A stretch of DNA of 64,000 nt from contig NZ_CP178732.1 in NCBI RefSeq assembly GCF_047324175.1, positions 1,054,001 through 1,118,000 on the forward strand. The letters run 5' to 3'. Below, one piece after another: positions 17,778 to 25,576 of this stretch. The position numbers were made by a program, and so were the translations under genes. Under the pieces are notes generated by a model. It was given only the letters and a program-made list of their open reading frames with translations. It was not told the DNA's origin and did no database searches. The first letter of the stretch is position 1. Each line of letters starts with the position of its first letter. Source of the stretch: Acerihabitans sp015654925 (GTDB lineage: Bacteria > Pseudomonadota > Gammaproteobacteria > Enterobacterales > Enterobacteriaceae).

Positions 17778-18260
17778 ATGGCGATGAACGGAACGATCAC
17801 AACCTGGTTTAAAGATAAAGGTTTCGGATTTATCAAAGATGAAAACGGTGATAACCGTTATTTTCATGTGATTAAGGTCGCCAACCCTGAGCTGATTAAG
17901 AAAGATGCGGCGGTGACTTTCGAACCTACCACTAATAACAAGGGTTTGTCAGCTTATGCCGTGAAAGTCGTACCGGAAAGCAAATACATCTATATCGCGG
18001 GCGAGCGCCTTAAGCTTACGTCGATCAAATCTTACCTGGTTTACCGCGAAGAAGTGCCCGCCGATACCCGCATTGATAAAGAAAATGCGGTGCTGTCCGT
18101 GGGTGTGCTGATGAGTAGTATCAGGCCGAAATCATCCGCTAAGCCTGGTGAAATGCGCTCGCTGAAAAAACTGGCGATCACCACCTTCCAGGAAACGACG
18201 TTAATCTTCTCGGAAGATGAAATAGACGTGGATGCCACGGTGAAACTGCTCAAGGTCTGA
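17778..18260 (+). CDS. Cold-shock-domain protein, 160 residues
   Basis: Residues 3-65 form a cold-shock (OB-fold) domain with the RNP-1-like KGFGFI and the RYFHV motif. The remaining roughly 95 residues are a strand-rich domain I cannot name. The length is more than twice that of a CspA-type protein (about 70). It probably binds single-stranded nucleic acid. It begins MAMNG, with ATG also at 17784. An inverted repeat (TGCCGAAAT/ATTTCGGCA) lies downstream near 18281-18318. Confidence 0.8.
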   Translation: MAMNGTITTWFKDKGFGFIKDENGDNRYFHVIKVANPELIKKDAAVTFEPTTNNKGLSAYAVKVVPESKYIYIAGERLKLTSIKSYLVYREEVPADTRIDKENAVLSVGVLMSSIRPKSSAKPGEMRSLKKLAITTFQETTLIFSEDEIDVDATVKLLKV

Positions 18261-18394
18261 AATAATTCGGGCAGACCCTGTGCCGAAATTCTGCGCCATA
18301 TATAAGCAGGATTTCGGCATTGCCTACTGACTCCGGTGCGCCGTGATATGCGGTTCTTTCACTAACTCCGCCAGCAACCGGACAATCGCATGTT

Positions 18395-18490
18395 CACCTC
18401 TTGATCTATCGCCTGGTAAACCAACCGATACCCGGCAGATCGGAGCTTGATTTTATAACAATCAACCATGCCGCTGAGCCGATTGGCGGC
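18395..18490 (-). pseudogene. Fragment of a relE-type toxin gene
   Basis: About 96 bases nearly identical to the middle of the intact relE gene at 23733-24017 (covering the codons for YKIKLRSAGYRLVYQ). It breaks off abruptly at GATTGGCGG, where the end of the SDR gene begins. No antitoxin adjoins it. Together with the relB fragment at 11.2 kb it shows repeated duplication and loss of this module. Confidence 0.8.
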
Positions 18491-18493
18491 CGC

Positions 18494-19240
18494 TCACCAG
18501 GGATACGCTCCATCGGGGCCAGTGAAACTCCCGGTCGGGCTTTCCGTGTCCAGGGCCGCAAGAAGAAGCGGCCGGACTCCGATCTCGACGCTGTCCGTTC
18601 CCTGAAAATCGTTGATGGCGGTTGCCGTGTAGCTGGGTCCGGCCGCACGAACCTTGATGCCGGTGCCTTCAAGTTCAATGGCGAGCGCCAGGGTTATGGC
18701 GTTGAGTGCAGTCTTGGAAGCGGGATAGGTGACACCGAAATAGGGACGGAACGGAAAATTCGGGTCGGAATTGAGCGTCAGAGAACCCACCCCGCTCGAG
18801 ACGTTTAGGATGCGTCCTGTGGAGGACAATCGGATCAGCGGCAGCATTGCCTGCGTCACGGCGAGAACGCCAAAGACATTTGTCTCGAAAAGCGCCCGAA
18901 CTTCGTCCAACGGCGCGACGCTCGCCGCGCTCGCTCTCAGGACTTCCTGCGCCGACGCATAGCGGCCCGATTGGACGATCGCAGCGTTGTTGACCAAGAG
19001 ATCGAGACGGCCGAATTCGGCCTTAACGCGTTCCGCTGCGCTTGCTATGCTCAGCGCATCGGTGACATCGAGCTGGATGGCGACAGCGCCTTCTCCAATC
19101 TCCTCGGCGGCCCTTTGACCGTTCGACAAATCCCGCGATCCGAGGAGGACGATGTAACCGTGATCGACCAATTCCTTGGCGACCTGCTTTCCAAGCCCTT
19201 TATTGGCCCCGGTGACCAGGGCGACCATCTTCTCTTGCAT
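18494..19240 (-). CDS. Short-chain dehydrogenase/reductase
   Basis: A 248-residue classical SDR. The cofactor motif TGANKGLGKQ (about residues 10-19), the NNAA motif, the catalytic serine in NVSSGVGS and the YPASK active site are all present, so it should be catalytically competent. The substrate is unknown. It is co-oriented with the LysR gene upstream, 127 bases away. Its stop lies four bases from the relE fragment, marking a recombination junction. Confidence 0.87.
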   Translation of the reverse strand: MQEKMVALVTGANKGLGKQVAKELVDHGYIVLLGSRDLSNGQRAAEEIGEGAVAIQLDVTDALSIASAAERVKAEFGRLDLLVNNAAIVQSGRYASAQEVLRASAASVAPLDEVRALFETNVFGVLAVTQAMLPLIRLSSTGRILNVSSGVGSLTLNSDPNFPFRPYFGVTYPASKTALNAITLALAIELEGTGIKVRAAGPSYTATAINDFQGTDSVEIGVRPLLLAALDTESPTGSFTGPDGAYPW

Positions 19241-19367
19241 TACCTTGCTCCGCTACGTTATCCGCTCTTGCAGTATGCGCGAGCGGTTCATCACGTAGCT
19301 TATTCGACGCCAAGGCTATGCAGAAGGTGGCAGGCAGGACTAGTTTCTATTCCCAAATGGCATGGAA

Positions 19368-20270
19368 TTACTGGAGCCGGAGACTCAACTGCTCGTCCAA
19401 GCATTGCGTGATGAAATCGCTCACCACCCGTACGCGATGGGCAATCCGTGTGCTGCTATAGAGCGCATGAATGGGGAGCGGGTCGGCAACGAAGTCCGCC
19501 AACACCTCAACCACACGACCTGAGCGAAGTTCCGCCTCAAACAAGGCGCGCGCACTCTGCACGATTCCAAGGTCTGCAAGAACGGCAGCATGCATATCCG
19601 AAGGATTATTGCAGCTAAACTTTCCAGCCGTTGGGGTTACGATGTCTCGCTCGCTGTTTGTAAAATGCCAGTCGCTGATCGCGCCGAGATATCGATTTGC
19701 CAACAGCTGGTGCGTATTGAGGTCGGATGGCTTTAACGGCACGCCGTGGCTCGCTAGATACGCAGGGCTGGCGACGGTCGCAAACTGCATATTTCCGATC
19801 CTGCGTGCCACCAGCCCGGAGCTATCGAGGTGGCCGACGCGGATGGCTAGGTCGAGGCCCTCTTGCACCAGATCGGCGTACCGCTCGGAAACGACAAATT
19901 CGATGGTAACGTCTGGAAAGCGGAGGAAGAAGTCCGGGAGCCTCGGCACGATCATCATGCTGGTCAGGATCGGCGGGACCGCGACCCGGACGGCACCGAT
20001 TGGTCGCTCGTGGCCATAGGCAACCCGGCTCTCAGCGTCATTCAGGTCGCCAAGTATTCGAACGGCGGCCTCATAAAAATCGGCACCCACCGGCGTGGGA
20101 CGCAGCCCGCGCGACGTTCGATTAAGCAGCTGCGCGCCAAGCCGCCGCTCAAGGGCTGCGACTTGCTTACTGACGGCCGGTTGCCCGACGCCAAGCTCGC
20201 GGGCAGCTTGGGAGAAGCTCCCACTCTCAACGACGCGAACGAAAAACTGTAAAGCGGCTATCTGTTCCAT
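19368..20270 (-). CDS. LysR-type transcriptional regulator
   Basis: A 300-residue LysR regulator with an N-terminal helix-turn-helix (SFSQAARELGVGQPAVSKQV, residues 18-37) and a typical substrate-binding domain. It reads in the same direction as the downstream SDR gene and is a likely regulator of it. LysR plus SDR pairs of this kind are common in mobile metabolic cargo. Confidence 0.88.
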   Translation of the reverse strand: MEQIAALQFFVRVVESGSFSQAARELGVGQPAVSKQVAALERRLGAQLLNRTSRGLRPTPVGADFYEAAVRILGDLNDAESRVAYGHERPIGAVRVAVPPILTSMMIVPRLPDFFLRFPDVTIEFVVSERYADLVQEGLDLAIRVGHLDSSGLVARRIGNMQFATVASPAYLASHGVPLKPSDLNTHQLLANRYLGAISDWHFTNSERDIVTPTAGKFSCNNPSDMHAAVLADLGIVQSARALFEAELRSGRVVEVLADFVADPLPIHALYSSTRIAHRVRVVSDFITQCLDEQLSLRLQ

Positions 20271-20546
20271 TCCTTGAGATAATAGATCAGGCAGGCGTTA
20301 TTGCCAATCTCCCGCCTCGACAAATCCGGTCCTACCCGACTCTGCGATCAACAAAAAGATCGCGAAAGCCGTAGGGCAAACAAGATCCCGGCACCATCAA
20401 GACGCATCGGATGGCCTCATTCGAGGCAACAGGTGTTCTGAGCACCTGGCCCACGTCCTTCGGGGATATCGCTTTAGCGAGTTGGCAATAACACTCACCT
20501 TTTTTTGCTCAGGGCAGAAAACACTGCGGTATAACAGGAGATATCG

Positions 20547-21140
20547 ATGGATGATCCTACCTACAGGCTACGCCAGCTTTGCCAGCGTAATCGCGACGGC
20601 AGCCATGCCATGCAAGTCGACCGTATGCGGTCACTGACCTTGGTCAGCCGCCAGCTACGCGAGGCGGGATTTCGGCAGATGCGGACAATGTCGCTTAAAA
20701 GTAAGCATATCGCGGTATTACTGGAGCGTTGGCAGGGTGAAGGTTTGTCGGCTGGTACACTCAAGAATCGCCTGGCGCATTTGCGGTGGTGGGCAGAGAA
20801 GGTCGGCAATGCCGGTGTTATTCCCGCCGATAATACGCAACTGGGCATCCCCGAGCGGCGATTTTTCGCCAGCGAGAACAAGGCACGCGACTTAGGCGAC
20901 AGTTTGGATAAAGTAAATGATCCCTACGTTCGCATGAACCTGCTTTTGCAAAAGACTTTTGGCTGCGCCGCGAGGAGGGCTATGCAGGCATCGCGCCATT
21001 TACCGCTGCTGGAAGGCCAGAACCCACTACGACGAAGCGAAATATTTGCTGGCATTAGAAGAGCGAAATTCACCCTTACTGAAGCCATAAATAGCTTGTC
21101 GAATACCTCAGGGCGTGAAGCGGGCGTTATCATACATTAG
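20547..21140 (+). pseudogene. Tyrosine-recombinase fragment fused to unrelated sequence
   Basis: The first roughly 145 residues match the N-terminal core-binding part of ICE-type integrases (SKHIAVLLERWQGEGLSAGT, then LKNRLAHLRWWAEKVG). At about 20966 the expected FGLRREEA becomes FGCAARRA through a one-base loss, and sequence after about 20985 is foreign to the family. The Arg-His-Arg-Tyr catalytic domain is absent, so it cannot recombine DNA. Confidence 0.75.
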
Positions 21141-21250
21141 TTAGATTTATCAGAGGATCACAACAACCCAAGATTTTCAGCGCGTTATATTTGAGCACAT
21201 GCGGGGAAGATTGCTATAATGATTTGCAATAGATGGAGACGAGTAGAAAA

Positions 21251-21376
21251 AACTCAGTTGCCATAAAAGCGAATCCCCGAGAGGGACCTAAGTCTGTCTC
21301 GGGGATCTAAGTAGATTGTTGGATGCGCTTAGTGTTACCACCAGAGGGGCCAAACCAACTGCTCTGATAAGGATTC
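21251..21376 (+). ncRNA. Candidate structured RNA upstream of the Abi-HEPN gene
   Basis: The non-coding leader of the abi gene can fold into a compact structure. There is a 10-bp perfect hairpin (ATCCCCGAGA at 21273-21282 with TCTCGGGGAT at 21297-21306), a second stem CTAAG/CTTAG (21307-21311, 21328-21332) and an enclosing stem CAGTTG/CAACTG (21255-21260, 21356-21361). An alternative pairing GAATCC/GGATTC (21271-21276, 21371-21376) competes with the first hairpin. The ends of the RNA are not defined. AbiF-type systems are reported to use an upstream antitoxin RNA. Assigning this one to that class is inference. Confidence 0.5.
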
Positions 21377-21385
21377 TAAACCCTC

Positions 21386-22426
21386 ATGGCTGAAAGTCAA
21401 GTACCTTACCTTTATAATGGCTTTGAAGCCAATATCATTAAAGACCTATCAGAGGCTCGCTTTGCTCCTTATTTAAAAAACGCGGGGTTTGATAAACATT
21501 ATGCGTTTAGTCTGTATCTATACAATGCACGTCTATTGAAGGCTTTCCTTTACCCTTTACATATCCTCGAAATTACACTCCGTAATAGGATAAATGAAAT
21601 TTTTAGTGTAAATTTCGATGAAAAATGGTACCAAGATAAGGCTTTTAGATCAGGTCTGTCATCAGAAAGTATGGATGCTCTTGATCGTGGAATAAGTAGA
21701 GCTAAAAAACCCAAGAAAGAAGATATTATAGCCACCTTAACCTTCGATTTTTGGTCAAATTTATTTAGACCTGAATATGACCGATTTGTTTGGCAAACTA
21801 ATATGAGAATATTATTGCCCAACGTTAACCTGACCCGAAAAGAATTTGAGAAAGTGGTAAGGAAAATCAATGAGTTTAGAAATCGCATAGCTCATTATGA
21901 ACCGATACATAAAATAAATTTGAGCGAGATGCATGTAGTCATAATTGATATTTTGTCATGGTTGTCTAATGATATTAGTAACTGGGTAAAGCATTATTCT
22001 ACAGTAAACGAATGCTTGCGCATGAAACCTTCCATTAAAGGTGATGGTCATACTTTAATAGGTGAAAAATGTGACAACGATTTCCAAATAGTATCCCTAG
22101 ATGACAGTGTCAGTAAAATTCAATGCTCAAATTTCACGCTATGCGTTGACCCTCAAAATAAAATAAATGCAGTTGTTAATCATGCGCACTTAGCTAAATA
22201 TTTAATGTTGCATATCGAAAATGAAGAACTTCTCATAGACCTTAAATCTCATGAGGTTAGCCATCTCATTAAGAAATTGAACCTTAATAGCAATATGATT
22301 TTCTGTGAATCCCATGAACCATATAAGACTATTGAGAAATATTTTAAGGGAAGAACTAGATTCCTTGTCATTTTAGACAATGGTGGAGTCTTGGGGGTAA
22401 TTGAGAAATCGCACCGTAGATATTAA
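21386..22426 (+). CDS. Abi-family (Abi_2/AbiF-like) HEPN protein
   Basis: A 346-residue protein. Residues about 30-210 match the Abi family: AFSLYLYNARLLKAFLYPLH, LEITLRNRINE, LTFDFWSNLF, and FRNRIAHYEP, which contains the HEPN ribonuclease signature R-N-x-x-x-H (about residues 168-173). The C-terminal part ends RFLVILDNGGVLGVIEK, reminiscent of a small sensor domain, and is not one I can name. The gene is markedly AT-rich compared with its neighbours, a sign of transfer. It lies in the ssrA island with a structured leader and is probably an abortive-infection RNase. Confidence 0.8.
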   Translation: MAESQVPYLYNGFEANIIKDLSEARFAPYLKNAGFDKHYAFSLYLYNARLLKAFLYPLHILEITLRNRINEIFSVNFDEKWYQDKAFRSGLSSESMDALDRGISRAKKPKKEDIIATLTFDFWSNLFRPEYDRFVWQTNMRILLPNVNLTRKEFEKVVRKINEFRNRIAHYEPIHKINLSEMHVVIIDILSWLSNDISNWVKHYSTVNECLRMKPSIKGDGHTLIGEKCDNDFQIVSLDDSVSKIQCSNFTLCVDPQNKINAVVNHAHLAKYLMLHIENEELLIDLKSHEVSHLIKKLNLNSNMIFCESHEPYKTIEKYFKGRTRFLVILDNGGVLGVIEKSHRRY

Positions 22427-22665
22427 AGATAATATGTCTATTCGGATGGATTTTCAGTTGATTTGAAATTGACTGAGAGGCAGCAATAGTGTAATGCTGT
22501 CTGAAGTATAAACTTCATCAATTACAGTCAATGAACTGCATCCTATTTATGAATGCAACAGGATGCTAGTTACATCCGCTTCTCGCTCTTAGCCGACGGC
22601 CAGATTTAACCGCACATTGCAATAGAACATTATCAGATTGAGCAACGGCTAATCCCTAAGCGTAA

Positions 22666-22974
22666 TTATACAAAACGGATTTGCAGTTTTTTCCCTACCG
22701 CCGCGGCATATTTTTTCAACGTGTTATAATACGGTCCCTGTGTATCGGAGGCTAAACCGCTTTCCAACCGTGTAATAGCCGTTGCTTTGGTCCCCATTCG
22801 CTCAGCGACTTGCGCTTGGGTGAGGTCGGCTTTTTTGCGTGCGGCCTACAGCTCATCAAGCAGGGCGAATTCCCCATCCAGTTTTTCATATTCAGCCTTG
22901 AATTCCGGTTGCCCCATCCAATCAGAGACCATTTCGGCATGGGTTTTGGTTGGCGGTATGCGTTTAGCGTTCAT
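22666..22974 (-). pseudogene. higA-type antitoxin, nonsense mutation
   Basis: One reading frame of 103 codons encoding an Xre-type antitoxin (RKKADLTQAQVAERMGTKAT is the HTH). It is broken by TAG at codon 43 (22846-22848), directly before the HTH domain. Everything else is intact, so the lesion looks recent. It lies directly downstream of the decayed toxin gene, with which it would have overlapped. Confidence 0.82.
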
Positions 22975-23260
22975 TTTTTTACCTCTCTCAATCTGGCTTC
23001 AGCGATGCTGAGTTCTTTGCGCGGCTTTTTTGGGTTTTCTTGATAAAGCTATGCAGCATCACAATTCGCTTTCCCACTTCCGCGCAAAAGAACACACGTC
23101 CAATCCCGTCGTTACCTTTTACTCGAAGTTCGAAAAGTCCATTTCCGAAGGCGCTGGTGTGGGGCTCACCGGGGTTACCACCGTATACTGTCATACGTTC
23201 GGTAAGCCTGGTATACCTGGTTCGCAAAGACAACGGCCAATGATCGATATCGTATCGAAC
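22971..23260 (-). pseudogene. higB-type (RelE superfamily) toxin, degraded
   Basis: Matches HigB-like toxins over most of its length (RYDIDHWPLSLRTRYTRL, FGNGLFELRVKGNDGIGRVF, KRIVMLHSFIKKTQ). No ATG or GTG is found at the expected start: codon 1 reads GTT, with an in-frame stop just upstream. A one-base loss in the A-run near 23030 shifts the last residues so that they end at 22988 instead of overlapping higA. With the broken antitoxin this is a dead module. Confidence 0.75.
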
Positions 23261-23449
23261 GTCTTCACTCTAGTAATCAATAGTATATTTCATGGCTCAA
23301 AACATAACAAAAACGTTATGTTTGTGTAAGCCGCAACGACTGTAACCAGGGGGTATAACACCGCAGGAATCCTTATTTTACTCCCGATTAGACGCATAAT
23401 AATGAGCAACGGATAAATGAATAGTAGCGATCAACGTTAGACTGATCGG

Positions 23450-23529
23450 TTATAAAACGCTTAACCCTTTTATTCCTTCGCTCATCTCGCTTCCGCTATC
23501 TGCGGTCGACACAAATTCGGCCCACCATT
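23450..23529 (-). pseudogene. 3' end of a P4-type integrase gene
   Basis: Encodes WWAEFVSTADSGSEMSEGIK and a stop, matching the C terminus of the intact integrase (WWADFVKAADNGS). At 23530 it joins a copy of the integrase promoter region (GGTAC, AAAGTTGTGGA, CATTCCACA, ACGTAAAAAAGCCCGC). Almost the whole integrase body has therefore been deleted between its two ends. Confidence 0.75.
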
Positions 23530-23577
23530 GGTACTTAAAAGTTGTGGAAAGCATTCCACAAACGTAAAAAAGCCCGC

Positions 23578-23669
23578 GCTGGGGGAATCTGAATTTTTCG
23601 TGTAATTTATTGGTATATATGTATTTAATTCCAATTCAGATTTTAGGATATACCTAAACGTATACCAAT
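23578..23669. repeat. ssrA-tail-like core and integrase arm-type repeats (left end of a mini-element)
   Basis: GCTGGGGGAATCTGAA at 23578 resembles the tmRNA 3'-end complement GCTGGGGGGATTTGAA. It is followed by ATTGGTATA (23609) and CGTATACCAAT (23659). The same CGTATACCAAT and its complement occur at 25056-25097 next to another core copy, suggesting the two ends of one integrated element. Confidence 0.6.
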
Positions 23670-23732
23670 GCGGGAAAGTGATGGGATTATGTGGTCAGAT
23701 TTTGAACCGTTATTCCCGCACACGCCACCCGG

Positions 23733-24017
23733 TTAGAGCCGGGCTTTAGCGGCGTTATATACTTCTGAGCGTTCACGCTTGCCCACGGCCAGCACCAGCA
23801 CAATCACCTCTTCATCGATCGCCTGGTAAACCAACCGATACCCGGCAGACCTGAGCTTGATTTTATAACAATCAGGCATGCCGCTGAGCCGATTGGCGGG
23901 AATATGGGGATTGACCAAAATCTCTTTTAACTTCTTTTTGAACTGCTCCCGTAACGGCGCGCCCAGCTTTTTAAACTCCTTAAGGGCATGCTCTTCAAAC
24001 TCCAACTCATAGATCAT
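23733..24017 (-). CDS. relE: RelE-family toxin
   Basis: A 94-residue mRNA interferase close to E. coli RelE in length and sequence (MPDCYKIKLRSAGYRLVYQ, VGKRERSEVYNAAK). It contains the Lys/Arg residues and C-terminal Tyr used for ribosome-dependent mRNA cleavage. It overlaps the upstream antitoxin gene by 11 bases, as is usual in type II modules. It is intact, unlike the fragments elsewhere in the window. Confidence 0.92.
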   Translation of the reverse strand: MIYELEFEEHALKEFKKLGAPLREQFKKKLKEILVNPHIPANRLSGMPDCYKIKLRSAGYRLVYQAIDEEVIVLVLAVGKRERSEVYNAAKARL

Positions 24018-24258
24018 CCAGCTTGACCTTAACGCGCTTACCTTTCATCCGTGAACGGGCGATCTTGCCGAGTTCGATATCTTCCTGATAATCCACCATG
24101 GCTTCCCATGTTTCCGGTGAAATGTAGTAACCGGAGATATGGCCGTTGGTCAACACCGCCACCGGTTGGCCGTGGGCCTCTTTCAGGGCGCCATTGGGTG
24201 ACTTTTTAAAATCGCTGATACTCACCGACGCATTAGCCAGGATAGGTTGTACAGACAT
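24007..24258 (-). CDS. relB: Antitoxin paired with RelE (Phd/YefM-like)
   Basis: An 83-residue antitoxin. The N-terminal DNA-binding part has the Phd/YefM pattern SVSISDFKKSPNGALKEA, then AVLTNGHISGYYISPETWEA. The acidic/basic C-terminal tail would wrap the toxin. It precedes and overlaps relE. The N terminus is more like Phd/YefM than classic E. coli RelB (ribbon-helix-helix), so the symbol denotes role rather than fold. An inverted-repeat promoter lies immediately upstream. Confidence 0.85.
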   Translation of the reverse strand: MSVQPILANASVSISDFKKSPNGALKEAHGQPVAVLTNGHISGYYISPETWEAMVDYQEDIELGKIARSRMKGKRVKVKLDDL

Positions 24259-24310
24259 AATGAGTCCCTTTTAGTACGATATTTGATACTAAATTTAGCA
24301 CTAAGTCAAA
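24259..24310 (-). promoter_or_regulatory. relBE promoter/operator
   Basis: Just upstream of the antitoxin start lie TTGACT, the palindrome CTAAATTTAG and the inverted repeat TAGTA/TACTA. These are the features expected of an autoregulated toxin-antitoxin operator overlapping a sigma-70 promoter. Confidence 0.55.
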
Positions 24311-24363
24311 ACGACAGCAACAGCGTTATGCGAGTCTGCCGAAAAAAAGGATTTTATGCAAAA

Positions 24364-24390
24364 CTGTTCACCCTGTTCACCCTGTTCACC
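24364..24390. repeat. Three tandem CTGTTCACC iterons (P4 alpha-type)
   Basis: Three perfect 9-base copies of CTGTTCACC. From memory, the satellite phage P4 alpha protein recognises TGTTCACC (GGTGAACA) repeats at its origin and crr. Here they lie just downstream of an alpha C-terminal fragment. An 11-bp inverted repeat (GGTGATGAGTT/AACTCATCACC, 24426-24464) adjoins them. Confidence 0.65.
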
Positions 24391-24497
24391 TTTGATTTAT
24401 TTTTATATAAAACATACTGTTATGTGGTGATGAGTTGATGAACAGCAACACTAAACTCATCACCCCAGGGTGACTACCCTTGTAGCAGATACGAAAA

Positions 24498-24515
24498 AAC
24501 CGGCCGAAGCCGGTT
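24498..24515 (-). terminator. Terminator beyond the alpha fragment
   Basis: AACCGGC-CGAA-GCCGGTT stem. On the minus strand it is followed by six T, 21 bases past the stop of the P4 alpha-like fragment. Confidence 0.75.
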
Positions 24516-24535
24516 GGTTTTTGTTCGTAGTGATG

Positions 24536-24745
24536 CTAAACCGCGTTGCACTGCGGCAGCCAATCCGCAGCGCTATCGTCGCTTAATTCAAGGTTGGTTT
24601 GGATATCGTTTTTGCTTTTGTGCTTTATCAGCGCGCACCCGTATTCCCGTAAGATCCCCGAAAGCGCCAGACCGAAAGCGGTCAGGCTCATCGGTTTCTG
24701 GTATTGCGCCCTAAGCAAGGCCGCCAGCGACGGCAGGTTATTGGC
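24536..24745 (-). pseudogene. C-terminal fragment of a P4-type alpha primase-helicase
   Basis: About 68 codons reading MSLTAFGLALSGILREYG, then KNDIQTNLELSDDSAADWLP to the stop. This resembles the C-terminal DNA-binding tail of P4-family primase/helicases. The primase and helicase domains are gone. The 5' boundary near 24750 is fused to an integrase N-terminal fragment, so most of a satellite genome was deleted between them. The iterons downstream support the identification. Confidence 0.65.
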
Positions 24746-24749
24746 GCTA

Positions 24750-25037
24750 GGCGCCATCCTCGGCTTTGGCCTGGGGATCAATGCCCTTGGCTAAAAGGGA
24801 CAGCTTTTCACCTATGTTTTCTCTGGCATTAGCCAAAGACAGGGCAGGGTATGCACCTAGGCTAATCATGGTGCGCTGTGCGGTGCCGGGTCGCTGATAG
24901 CGAAAACGCCATATTTTTTTGCCGGTGGTTTTTACCAGCAAAAATAAACCGTCGCCATCATGCAGCGTCAGGTCTTTATCGAGGGCTTTGGCTTTTTGTA
25001 CTTCGGTGTGGGTGAGGGGGCGTGTAGTCCTCGCCAT
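24750..25037 (-). pseudogene. N-terminal fragment of a P4-type integrase
   Basis: About 95 codons of the arm-binding DUF4102 domain (LHDGDGLFLLVKTTGKKIWR and RYQRPGTAQRTMISLGAYPA). It is homologous to, but distinct from, the intact integrase at 27.4-28.6 kb. It breaks off at GIDPQAKAED, where the alpha fragment begins. No catalytic domain remains. Confidence 0.85.
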
Positions 25038-25055
25038 GCCAGGGATCGTCCATTA

Positions 25056-25220
25056 ATTGGTATACGTTTATTGGCATACATCATTGCGTATACCAATAGA
25101 CGCTGGATTTAGCTGGATATGCTCGGACTGCTACAGATACAAAAAAGCCCGCAAACCTAGGTGGGATGCGGGCTTTCAGGACTTCGCCGGACATGTCCGG
25201 GCTGGGGGAGTTGAATTTAT
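25056..25220. repeat. Arm-type inverted repeats, ssrA-like terminator and att-like core (right end of a mini-element)
   Basis: ATTGGTATACG (25056-25066) and CGTATACCAAT (25087-25097) form a perfect 11-bp inverted repeat upstream of the integrase fragment. They are followed by a terminator-like AAGCCCGCA/TGCGGGCTT hairpin (25145-25176) and GCTGGGGGAGTTGAA at 25201. That last sequence resembles the complement of a tmRNA 3' end. Confidence 0.6.
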
Positions 25221-25576
25221 TGCCTATTATTTTGATTATAGGGATTATTTCTGATTTAACTTTTGTTCTGTGGGCCCAAGTGTGGGCCTAAAAATTTTGT
25301 TTGCTTGGTTAAAATGGAGGCTGTGGGACTTATTTGCGAAATGAGTAGCAAAAAGATTTTCAAACGAGGAATCGAATTATGTGTTTTATAGCCATAGTGA
25401 CCTGCTCCCCATTGATTAACATACGATATTGTTTGTAATACCTGCTTCTGGCACTCAGTTGCCCGCAAGAGTTCCATCAGGCGGCCATGAGCGAGGAGCT
25501 AAAGTTCGCTTTAAAGGTAAACTAATCCGCTTGCTTGAAGATCTCTGAAAGAGAATGGTCCGCTTTGCCGGGATAC

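Noticed and set aside
24364..24390. CRISPR array
   Set aside because: Three contiguous 9-base units without spacers. No repeat-spacer structure or cas gene is found anywhere in the window.
25256..25477. 73-residue minus-strand ORF beside the att-like core
   Set aside because: Composition is not protein-like, there is no ribosome site, and the ORF lies in junction debris.
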